DNA of 29,329 nt, from contig CAJGDO010000017.1 in NCBI GenBank assembly GCA_904502225.1, positions 1-29,329 on the forward strand, given 5' to 3'. This DNA comes from an uncultured Clostridia bacterium (lineage in GTDB: Bacteria > Bacillota > Clostridia > Christensenellales > Borkfalkiaceae). The position numbers and the translations under genes are program-made. This document shows positions 16,889 through 23,091 of this stretch, one piece after another (the first letter of the stretch is position 1; the number at the start of each line of letters is the position of its first letter). Below the pieces are notes generated by a model that was not told the origin of the DNA, did no database searches, and saw only the letters and a list, made by a program, of their open reading frames with translations.

Positions 16889-16910
16889 AATTTTATTATA
16901 CAATAAAATT
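16889..16910 (-). promoter_or_regulatory. nagA -10 region inside a perfect palindrome (candidate operator)
   Basis: AATTTTATT (16889-16897) and AATAAAATT (16902-16910) form a perfect 9-bp inverted repeat around four bases. Read on the minus strand, a consensus TATAAT -10 (plus 16895-16900) lies within it. The -35 region is weak. The arrangement suits a repressor site, but A+T-rich palindromes also occur by chance. Confidence 0.4.
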
Positions 16911-16980
16911 ACCCATATAAATTTATAAAATTAAAAAAACTATTTACACAAAAGGCTTTTAATCATATATGTGCATATGT

Positions 16981-17358
16981 TTATAGCACGTTTTCCCACG
17001 AAAGAGTGAAGGTTTTGGGGATTTGCTCGGTCAGTTCGATTAAAACTTCAATTTTTGATATTGCGTCTTTCCACTCTTTGTCACGAACAAGGGTTGCCGA
17101 TTCTGAAAGCCACAAGTCAATTTCTTTTATATCGTTATGCGGAATAAAAACGTGCAAACTTTTTTTCTTATTAAGCCAATTTTTCTGAACGGCGTATACG
17201 TCGTCTTGCGTGGCGGTTTCATCATCAATTTTTTGATATAACACGGTTAAAACTTTATTTAAGTCATCAAACTGCTTGTTCACAAAATTATGCTCGTAAA
17301 TCGAGCCAACTATAAGCAAACAACTAACCACCAAAATGGAAATTATAGTTTTTACCAA
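16981..17358 (-). CDS. DUF4363 family protein
   Basis: 125 aa. One N-terminal hydrophobic helix (residues about 3-20, IISILVVSCLLIVGSIYE) anchors a soluble helical domain with the DUF4363 pattern: regular Trp and acidic residues such as W47, W84 and W97. The start is a TTG that overlaps the end of the DUF421 gene by seven bases (TTGGTAA) and follows a strong AAGGAAGG by about six bases. This overlap supports cotranslation with DUF421, a pairing I know from other Clostridia. Function is unknown. The domain is predicted to lie outside the membrane. Confidence 0.8.
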   Translation of the reverse strand: MVKTIISILVVSCLLIVGSIYEHNFVNKQFDDLNKVLTVLYQKIDDETATQDDVYAVQKNWLNKKKSLHVFIPHNDIKEIDLWLSESATLVRDKEWKDAISKIEVLIELTEQIPKTFTLSWENVL

Positions 17359-18038
17359 CTTGCACCTTCCTTTAACTCAAACTTGGTTATCTTATATTTT
17401 TTATTTTTTTCCTTAAAATAAACTCTGCCGTCGCCGTCAATTGTTAAAACTTCGGTCTTTTTAAGCGTGCAGTTTTGCTTTTTTATAAACCTTTCAATTT
17501 TCTCTTTTGTGCTGTCGATTAATTTAAGATTGTGATATTCAATTTTGCCTTCGGAAACAATTAAAAGGGGAATAGAATTGCTAACGTTGTTTTTGTTGGT
17601 GTTGGGCATAGCGGATAGTGAGCCGTTTGTTTCATAAATGGCATAAGACACGTCGTCAAAGGTAAAGTATCCTGCCGTCCTTAAACTTTCAATAAGGTCG
17701 TCCACCCCCAAATTGTTTCGCCTTAACTCAACAACGTCCACGCCGTTTTGGTTGATAACCACGCTTGGCTTTCCCGAAATAATCCGCCTAACAATACTTC
17801 CGCTCTGTTCTAATATAACTAAAATTTGGTGCAACAAAAACACGCAAATTATCGCCACAATTCCATAGGTTAGGGGAATTGAAACGTCTGCCATAGGTAT
17901 GCACGCAAGGTCTGCAATGATAAGTGTTATAACAAACTCATAGGGTTGCATTTCGCCTATCTCTCGCTTTCCCATAAGTCGCATAAGCACCATTAATGTT
18001 ATGATAAGAATAAGCGTTCTAACAAAGTTGACTGCCAT
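17352..18038 (-). CDS. DUF421 (YetF/YrbG-like) membrane protein
   Basis: 228 aa. Three N-terminal membrane helices (about 5-20, 35-50, 57-77) carry the DUF421 core around LMGKREIGEMQPYEFVITL, followed by a soluble domain with SGKPSVVINQNG and NNLGVDDLIESLR, which are typical of the family, and a C-terminal extension rich in Lys. The chosen ATG at 18038 begins just before the first helix. A reading from a TTG at 18098 would add 20 residues that do not look like a membrane protein start. No clear ribosome site is seen for either. The gene heads a minus-strand unit with the DUF4363 gene. B. subtilis relatives occur in spore and stress contexts, but the biochemical role is unknown. Confidence 0.85.
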   Translation of the reverse strand: MAVNFVRTLILIITLMVLMRLMGKREIGEMQPYEFVITLIIADLACIPMADVSIPLTYGIVAIICVFLLHQILVILEQSGSIVRRIISGKPSVVINQNGVDVVELRRNNLGVDDLIESLRTAGYFTFDDVSYAIYETNGSLSAMPNTNKNNVSNSIPLLIVSEGKIEYHNLKLIDSTKEKIERFIKKQNCTLKKTEVLTIDGDGRVYFKEKNKKYKITKFELKEGASW

Positions 18039-18083
18039 AAAAATAGTATTTATTAAAATAAGTTTTTTATGCTTAACAAAACA

Positions 18084-18112
18084 TTGACAAAACAACAACC
18101 ATATGCTAATAT
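18084..18112 (+). promoter_or_regulatory. Promoter of the riboswitch-folT transcript
   Basis: Consensus TTGACA at 18084-18089, a 17-base spacer, and TAATAT at 18107-18112 with an extended TGn (18104-18106). The predicted start of transcription, near 18119, coincides with the first paired bases of the riboswitch. Confidence 0.8.
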
Positions 18113-18118
18113 AAAAAT

Positions 18119-18208
18119 ATAGAGTAGCAAAGATGCGTCAAGTGTTGCAAAATGGGATGTCGTTTGCAAACGAAAGGGAAACCTGCGGTATCTTTGTGCG
18201 TCCGCTAT
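18119..18208 (+). ncRNA. Tetrahydrofolate (THF) riboswitch
   Basis: The sequence matches the THF riboswitch I know from the Eubacterium siraeum folT leader: GAGTAG, then GCGTCAAGTG, ATGGGATGTCG, AACGAA, CTGCGGT and GTCCGCT in order. Helices are visible. P1 is ATAG (18119-18122) with CTAT (18205-18208). P2 is CAAAGAT with ATCTTTG. P3 is TTGCAAA with TTTGCAA around the conserved ATGGGATGTCG loop. It would bind reduced folates and turn down the folate transporter gene when folate is plentiful. Confidence 0.93.
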
Positions 18209-18241
18209 TATTTTACATAAGAATATGTAATATTTTATCGG

Positions 18242-18274
18242 TCTCTCTAAAAATTGTTTTAGGAGATTTTTTTT
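18242..18274 (+). terminator. Leader hairpin with U8 tract that contains the folT ribosome site
   Basis: TCTC-T-CTAAAA (18242-18252) pairs with TTTTAGGAGA (18257-18266) with one bulged T and a 4-base loop, and eight T's follow directly up to the ATG at 18275. The 3' arm contains the Shine-Dalgarno AGGAG (18261-18265). The hairpin can act as an intrinsic terminator, as a block to ribosome binding, or as both. A 7-bp hairpin (18213-18219 with 18224-18230) lies between it and the riboswitch. Confidence 0.75.
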
Positions 18275-18856
18275 ATGCAAAAGATTAAGAAAGTTTTATT
18301 GTCTGAAGTTTTATCGGACAGCACGCACACCCAAAAGGTCGCTTATATTGCCGTTATGACTGCACTTTGCGTTGTATGTAATATGTTTTTTGAGTTTAAG
18401 TTTGCAGACACGCAATTTTCTTTAACCATTTTCTTTTCGGCATTAACGGGTATGATAATAGGGCCTGTTTTCGGCTTTGTTGCTTGCTTTTTGGGGGACT
18501 TGGTGGGCTTTTTATATAATTCCGGTGGATTTATGTATATGCCTTGGATAGGCTTAAGTATGGGGCTTGTTGCACTTGTTTCCGGCTTAATTATGAACTG
18601 CATTGATATTAAAAACAAGTTTGCAACCTATATAAAAATTTTAATCGTTGCATTTTTGACCTTTTTGCTTTGCACCATTGCAATCAATACCACGGCTTTT
18701 TGGATAATGTATAACAACAAAAAAGTGCCATTTTTTGCTTACCTTATAACAAGGCTTTTCGTTCAAGGTCAAATTTGGAACAGCGTGTTTAATTACGCTT
18801 TGCTTTTTGTGTTCTATCCAACTATTATAAGAGTTAAAAACGCAATTAAAAAATAA
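18275..18856 (+). CDS. folT: FolT, substrate-binding S component of an ECF folate transporter
   Basis: 193 aa, very hydrophobic with about six membrane helices. This is the S-component fold of the folate family: a short charged N-terminus, VAYIAVMTALCVVCNMFFEF as helix 1 with the A..A.. pattern that contacts EcfT, then the glycine-rich GMIIGPVFGFVACFLGDLVGFL stretch and YMPWIGLSMGLVALVSGLI. Folate assignment rests on this pattern plus the THF riboswitch in its leader. It imports folates together with a shared EcfAA'T module encoded elsewhere. The ATG follows AGGAG by nine bases, with the ribosome site held in a leader hairpin. No obvious terminator follows it. Confidence 0.92.
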   Translation: MQKIKKVLLSEVLSDSTHTQKVAYIAVMTALCVVCNMFFEFKFADTQFSLTIFFSALTGMIIGPVFGFVACFLGDLVGFLYNSGGFMYMPWIGLSMGLVALVSGLIMNCIDIKNKFATYIKILIVAFLTFLLCTIAINTTAFWIMYNNKKVPFFAYLITRLFVQGQIWNSVFNYALLFVFYPTIIRVKNAIKK

Positions 18857-18956
18857 TTTCTAAAATTTTAAAAAATCGACAAAAGTTTAGTTTTTGTTCA
18901 TAATTTTATTTTACTATTTAGACATACTAAATATAAAAAATAATTTTGTGGGTAAA

Positions 18957-19520
18957 ATGCAAGAAAGAGATTATCAAAACTTTGATTATTTAGATATTAT
19001 TGTTAAAAAGATAAGCCAAACCGAAATCGAAAATGCTTATTCATCTTTTTTGTGGGAAAAAATCTACAATAATGATGATAAGCGTTATAAAGACGTGGTG
19101 AATTTGGGCTTTCGCCGTCCACATACAATAAAAAACAAAAATAGACTTCAACTTTTAGAAGTCTATTATCAATGTGCCATTAATGAAAAAGCACAGTTAA
19201 AAATAAAAAAGCACTCTAAATCAAAAGGGCAAACCACCCGAACAATTTTGTTTTCGGCAATTTTCCTTTTGGGCGTTGGGGTGTTTATTTATTTACTTAA
19301 AACCTTGTTTTCTATAATTTTAGGCAGTCTTTTGTCGCTGGGGATTATTTGTGGCGTTTTAATTAAAGCGAGAAAAATAAGAAAACTTTTTATAAACGAA
19401 AACAGTGTTTATTTAGAAAAAAGCAATCGAATTGACAACGAAATATCAAAAATCTTAACAGAAGTTAGTTTGTTGACTGAAAAAACGGCTTATAACGGTG
19501 GCGAAAATGAAGAAGTTTGA
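18957..19520 (+). CDS. Membrane protein of unknown function, linked to cardiolipin synthase
   Basis: 187 aa from the ATG at 18957. A TTG at 18894 in the same frame would add 21 residues and has no support. The start has only a weak GTGGG upstream. About 90 soluble, charged residues (Tyr- and Asp-rich, then Lys-rich) precede two hydrophobic segments around residues 91-110 and 113-135, followed by a basic loop and a helical tail of about 50 residues. I recognise no family. The two-helix hairpin with both tails charged suggests both ends are cytoplasmic. A plausible promoter lies at 18910-18937 (TTTACT-16-TATAAA). The end overlaps the cardiolipin synthase gene by 14 bases, so the two are likely translated together and may work together. 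Confidence 0.6.
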   Translation: MQERDYQNFDYLDIIVKKISQTEIENAYSSFLWEKIYNNDDKRYKDVVNLGFRRPHTIKNKNRLQLLEVYYQCAINEKAQLKIKKHSKSKGQTTRTILFSAIFLLGVGVFIYLLKTLFSIILGSLLSLGIICGVLIKARKIRKLFINENSVYLEKSNRIDNEISKILTEVSLLTEKTAYNGGENEEV

Positions 19521-21087
19521 TAAGCCGTTTAGGATAGAAAAAAGGGTAAATTCGCCCTTTTCAGATATAGTTAAAATTAAAAAAGAGAGCAACGGGTTAG
19601 GGGTGCTTAAAGCATTTATAGTTTTTGGGATAATTGCTTTTCAAGTGCTTATGTTTATAGTGTTGCACACCACTTTTATTTTGTCGTTTAAGTGGACGGC
19701 ACTTTTAACTTTTATAATAAGTTTAATCACTTGCATATACGTTCTATCTTCAAACAAAAACAGTCATAGCAAAGCCGTTTGGATAATCTTTTTGCTGTTG
19801 TGCTTTCCGTTTTCGTATATTTTTTATCTTTTAAGTGACGAGCGGTTGTTATTGGCAAAGTCTAGCAAAAGGTTTAAGACAATTTACCAAAATTCTGAAA
19901 GGTATAACCTTAATCAAAGTGCAAAAATAAAAAATCAAAACGTGATTAACAACTGTGCATATTTATATAATGCAGGGGGCTTTAATGCTTATAACGGCAC
20001 AAAAGCCGAGTATTTTGGCTCGGGGACAAGTTTTTTTGACGACGTTATAAAAAGAATAAAACTTGCAAAAGAGTTTGTGTTTTTAGAATTTTTTATTGTT
20101 GCAGACGGGGCGTTGTTTACAAGGATATTTGACCTTTTAAGTGAAAAGGTTAAGCAAGGCGTTGACGTTAGAGTGATTTATGACGATATGGGCTCACATA
20201 AAGTATTGTCAAGAAAAAGCAAGTTAGCCTTAAAAAATTCGGGCATAAAAATTCAGCCGTTCAACAAAATCACGCCTTTTGTTTCGCTTGCATTAAACTA
20301 TAGAGACCATAGAAAGATTATCGTTATTGATGGAAAAACGGCTTATACGGGCGGGTGCAATTTGGCTGATGAATACGTTAATGAAAAACGTATGCACGGG
20401 TATTGGAAAGACGGTGGAATTAGGCTTGACGGTTTGGCCGTTGATGGCTTTACTTTGTTCTTTTTAAGGCAGTGGGAAGTTTTAAGTAAACAAAGCGAAG
20501 ACTATTCGGCATTTTTATCTAAAGCCAATAATTATCAAAATGAAAGCGTGTTCGTGCCGTTTGCAGACGGACTTGATTACAAAAACAATATTGGCAAAAG
20601 CGTTTATGAAAATATGATTGCTTGTGCCAATCAAAAAATTTATATTATGAGTCCATACTTTATCGTTGACGACACGCTTAACAACTTGTTAATCTCAAAA
20701 GCGATGAGTGGGGTGGACGTTAGGCTGATTATCCCTGAAATACCCGACAAGACTTTTGTTTACGGGGTGACTAGAAACAACGCTGAAAAACTGATTGACA
20801 GTGGCGTTAAAGTTTATTGCATGAAAAAGTCTTTCGTTCATACTAAATTGTTGCTGACCGAAAACTCTGCCGTTGTTGGTTCAATCAATATGGATTTAAG
20901 AAGTTTTTATCAGCAGTTTGAGTGTGCAGTTTTTACCGATGATGAAAAAATCTTAAAAGACGCCAATTTAGACTTTGACGAAACCATAAAAGAAAGTTTA
21001 TTAATAACTGAAAAGAACAAGTTAAGAAATCATTTAATTTATCGTGCATTTGCAGGCGTTATGCTTCTTTTTGCACCGTTTATGTAA
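19507..21087 (+). CDS. cls: Cardiolipin synthase (phospholipase D family)
   Basis: 526 aa from the ATG at 19507. A GTG three codons earlier is possible but has no ribosome site, while GGTGG precedes the ATG. Two or three N-terminal membrane helices (about 35-55, 62-80, 92-109) lead into two PLDc domains. The first catalytic motif is complete: H268-x-K270-x4-D275 (DHRKIIVID, then GGCN). The second reads H445-x-K447-x4-E452 with VVGSINMDLRS, so Glu replaces the usual Asp. The enzyme condenses two phosphatidylglycerols into cardiolipin and glycerol on the inner face of the membrane. It overlaps the unknown membrane protein gene upstream. Confidence 0.92.
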   Translation: MKKFDKPFRIEKRVNSPFSDIVKIKKESNGLGVLKAFIVFGIIAFQVLMFIVLHTTFILSFKWTALLTFIISLITCIYVLSSNKNSHSKAVWIIFLLLCFPFSYIFYLLSDERLLLAKSSKRFKTIYQNSERYNLNQSAKIKNQNVINNCAYLYNAGGFNAYNGTKAEYFGSGTSFFDDVIKRIKLAKEFVFLEFFIVADGALFTRIFDLLSEKVKQGVDVRVIYDDMGSHKVLSRKSKLALKNSGIKIQPFNKITPFVSLALNYRDHRKIIVIDGKTAYTGGCNLADEYVNEKRMHGYWKDGGIRLDGLAVDGFTLFFLRQWEVLSKQSEDYSAFLSKANNYQNESVFVPFADGLDYKNNIGKSVYENMIACANQKIYIMSPYFIVDDTLNNLLISKAMSGVDVRLIIPEIPDKTFVYGVTRNNAEKLIDSGVKVYCMKKSFVHTKLLLTENSAVVGSINMDLRSFYQQFECAVFTDDEKILKDANLDFDETIKESLLITEKNKLRNHLIYRAFAGVMLLFAPFM

Positions 21088-21124
21088 AAAAACCTTTTCT
21101 AAAAAAAGAAAAGGTTTTTCTTTT
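21088..21124. terminator. Bidirectional terminator between cls and the flippase gene
   Basis: AAAAACCTTTTC (21088-21099) pairs perfectly with GAAAAGGTTTTT (21108-21119) around an A-rich loop. T-rich runs follow on both strands. The stop codons of the two convergent genes directly abut the stem. Confidence 0.85.
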
Positions 21125-22646
21125 AAGCGTGTTTTTGCTTTTTCACCTTAAATTTGAAATTAAACTTTTTGATTATAAACTCGGTTGAAACAAGGTTAAA
21201 CCCAACGCAAAGGAGCATATAAAAAGCGACCATTACCCCACTGCAAACAATAAGGGTTAAAAATGAGCCTAAAACCGAAATAATAAGTTTTTTAACAATA
21301 ACGCCAAACAATGCAGTTGGTAAAATTAGCATTAAGGTGCTTGACAAAAACTTTTTGTATCGTGGCTTGTTTACGCAGTTTTTATTGATGAGTTTTAGGT
21401 TTAGAATTGTGGTTAAGCCGTACAGTGCGAAAAAGCCGATTACAAGCGAATAAACCCCTAAAATACTTGGCAAAAACCAAATGCATAAAAGCATTAAAAT
21501 TCCACCGATTATGTAATAAAAAAGCGTTCTGTTTTCTAGCCCGATAGAGTTTAGCATGCTCGTTGTGATTGAAGATAAACTCATAAACAGCATTAAAAAA
21601 GCACAAGTGGATAGATATGTGCCACATTCGTGGCTGGAAAAGATTAAAACGCCAAGTTCTTTACCGCAAACCAAAAATACAGGCGTGAAAACGCAGGTTA
21701 AAAGGCTTGTGAACTTAACCGATTTTTCAATGTCACGCTTGAGATAAAAATAATTCTTTTTGTAAAAGTTTTCGGAAATTTCTGGCACTAAAACAAGTAT
21801 GAACGAGCCGATTAAAGTGGTGGGGATATAAAGCAGAGGCAACGCCTGACCCATAAGCGAGCCAAAAGATGCCATTGCCACGTTGTTGGATAAGCCTACT
21901 TGCACCAAACGAATAGGCAAAATTATTGAAACGAGCGAACTTGTCAGTGAATTTGCACTTCGCATTGCCGTGATAGGAAGGGCAGAGGTTAAAAGCGGTT
22001 TAAATTCTGACCTTGGGTTTTTGATTTTGTGTTTTCTTATAAAAAACACGATAAGTGCCACCGTGAACGAAAAGACGTAAGAGCAAAGCACGGCAACGCC
22101 TGCCCTAAATGCACCTTGGTAAACGTCGGTGACCGAATTTATCAAAATTATGCCCACCACAATCATGCAAATTTCTTCTAAAAGTTCAATTATGCTGTAA
22201 GGCAAAAAGTCTTTATCGCCCCAAAACACCCCACGCAAAACAGAGTAAATAGAAGTGAAAATTAGGCCGGGCAAAATAACCAAAAATATGCTTATACACC
22301 GTTTATCAGCAAACAAAAAGGCAAAGTGGTCGGTAAACATAAAAAACACGGCCAAAACGGGCAAAACCACCAAAACGGTAAACAAAAGCCCTGCACTAAT
22401 AACCTTTTGCACTCTGTCTTCTCTATTTTCGGCACGATATTTTGTCATAAGGCGTGAAACTGTTATCGGCACGCCCGAGCAAGAAAGCGTTAATAAAAGT
22501 GCAAAAATGGAAAGTGCAACTTGATAAAGCCCAATTCCTTCAGCACCAATAGTTCTCGATAGATAAATTCTGTATAAAAACCCTAAAAATTTTTCGCTTA
22601 TAGAAAAGACGGTGACCAAAGCAACTGTCTTAAAAAACTTACGCAT
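21123..22646 (-). CDS. SpoVB/MurJ-like lipid flippase (MOP superfamily)
   Basis: 507 aa with about 14 membrane helices, typical of oligosaccharide or lipid II flippases. The N-terminus (GFLYRIYLSRTIGAEGIGLYQ) and the segments SGVPITVSRLMTKYRAEN, SVLRGVFWGDKDF and PLLYIPTTLIGSFILVLVPEIS match the SpoVB branch rather than canonical MurJ. These proteins move undecaprenyl-linked precursors across the membrane, and SpoVB itself is needed for spore cortex in Bacillus. Whether this cell sporulates cannot be told from one gene. The ATG at 22646 is chosen over the outer ATG at 22670 because AGGGGG (plus 22651-22656) precedes it by four bases. It is divergent from the LysM gene. Confidence 0.9.
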   Translation of the reverse strand: MRKFFKTVALVTVFSISEKFLGFLYRIYLSRTIGAEGIGLYQVALSIFALLLTLSCSGVPITVSRLMTKYRAENREDRVQKVISAGLLFTVLVVLPVLAVFFMFTDHFAFLFADKRCISIFLVILPGLIFTSIYSVLRGVFWGDKDFLPYSIIELLEEICMIVVGIILINSVTDVYQGAFRAGVAVLCSYVFSFTVALIVFFIRKHKIKNPRSEFKPLLTSALPITAMRSANSLTSSLVSIILPIRLVQVGLSNNVAMASFGSLMGQALPLLYIPTTLIGSFILVLVPEISENFYKKNYFYLKRDIEKSVKFTSLLTCVFTPVFLVCGKELGVLIFSSHECGTYLSTCAFLMLFMSLSSITTSMLNSIGLENRTLFYYIIGGILMLLCIWFLPSILGVYSLVIGFFALYGLTTILNLKLINKNCVNKPRYKKFLSSTLMLILPTALFGVIVKKLIISVLGSFLTLIVCSGVMVAFYMLLCVGFNLVSTEFIIKKFNFKFKVKKQKHA

Positions 22647-22668
22647 TATGCCCCCTAGAAAGATTGTC

Positions 22669-22696
22669 AATATATTCTATTCTATAAAAAGTGCAA
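22669..22696 (-). promoter_or_regulatory. Promoter of the flippase gene (minus strand)
   Basis: Read on the minus strand: TTGCAC (plus 22691-22696), a 16-base spacer and TATATT (plus 22669-22674). It overlaps the -10 region of the divergent LysM gene, so the two promoters compete for the same stretch of DNA. Confidence 0.45.
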
Positions 22697-22697
22697 A

Positions 22698-22703
22698 TAT
22701 AAT
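22698..22703 (+). promoter_or_regulatory. -10 element giving a leaderless LysM mRNA
   Basis: Consensus TATAAT at 22698-22703 with six bases before the ATG at 22710. Transcription would begin at or next to the A of the ATG. The AAGGG between them is too close to the ATG to act as a Shine-Dalgarno. The -35 region (TTCTAT at 17-base spacing) is weak. Confidence 0.45.
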
Positions 22704-22709
22704 AAGGGT

Positions 22710-22988
22710 ATGAAAAAGTTTTTTTATAGGGTAATGGATGGCGACAGCGTGATTAGTGTTTGCCAAAAATTCAACTGTTCTATGGGCGGTCTAATATTCA
22801 ATAACAACCTAAAAAAAGAAATTTTGGCAGGCGATATTTTACTTATTGAAAAGTGCGATAACATTTATTTTGTTAAGCCCACCGACACGCTTTGCCGTTT
22901 GGCAAAACGCTTCAATAAAACCGAGCAAGAAATTTTAGAAAAAAACCATTTGTCCTATCTATTTTGTGGCGTTTATATAGAAATTTAA
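22710..22988 (+). CDS. Tiny double-LysM protein without signal peptide
   Basis: 92 aa made of two LysM-like modules and almost nothing else: residues about 6-47 (YRVMDGDSVISVCQKFNCS, then ILAGDILLIE) and about 52-92 (IYFVKPTDTLCRLAKRFNKT, then a shortened end). LysM modules bind N-acetylglucosamine-containing polymers such as peptidoglycan. There is no signal peptide, no transmembrane segment and no catalytic domain, so the protein is either cytoplasmic, like the SafA/SpoVID-type LysM proteins that act in the mother cell, or released by another route. It carries several Cys residues. It is divergent from the flippase gene and appears to be translated from a leaderless mRNA. Confidence 0.75.
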   Translation: MKKFFYRVMDGDSVISVCQKFNCSMGGLIFNNNLKKEILAGDILLIEKCDNIYFVKPTDTLCRLAKRFNKTEQEILEKNHLSYLFCGVYIEI

Positions 22989-23037
22989 TGTCCTTTTAAT
23001 ATTTTATAAATGTTTGATTTATCAGCCCAATAATCGC

Positions 23038-23066
23038 TTGATTTTTGCCTTTTTTTAATGTATTAT
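23038..23066 (+). promoter_or_regulatory. Promoter of the ClC transporter gene
   Basis: TTGATT at 23038-23043, a 17-base spacer and TATTAT at 23061-23066. A short leader with AAAGGAAG (23077-23083) leads to the ATG at 23092. I see no fluoride-riboswitch-like sequence in it. Confidence 0.7.
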
Positions 23067-23091
23067 ATTACCGAAAAAGGAAGTGAAACAA

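Noticed and set aside
16912..16980. Terminator between the DUF4363 gene and nagA
   Set aside because: Only short A+T-rich self-complementary stretches such as ACATATGCACATATATG are present; no stable stem followed by a T run.
23083..23091. GTG start for the ClC gene
   Set aside because: It overlaps the Shine-Dalgarno AAAGGAAG that serves the ATG at 23092.
22980..23091. Fluoride riboswitch upstream of the ClC gene
   Set aside because: The leader is too short and lacks the GG-GATGG-type core; no pseudoknot elements seen.
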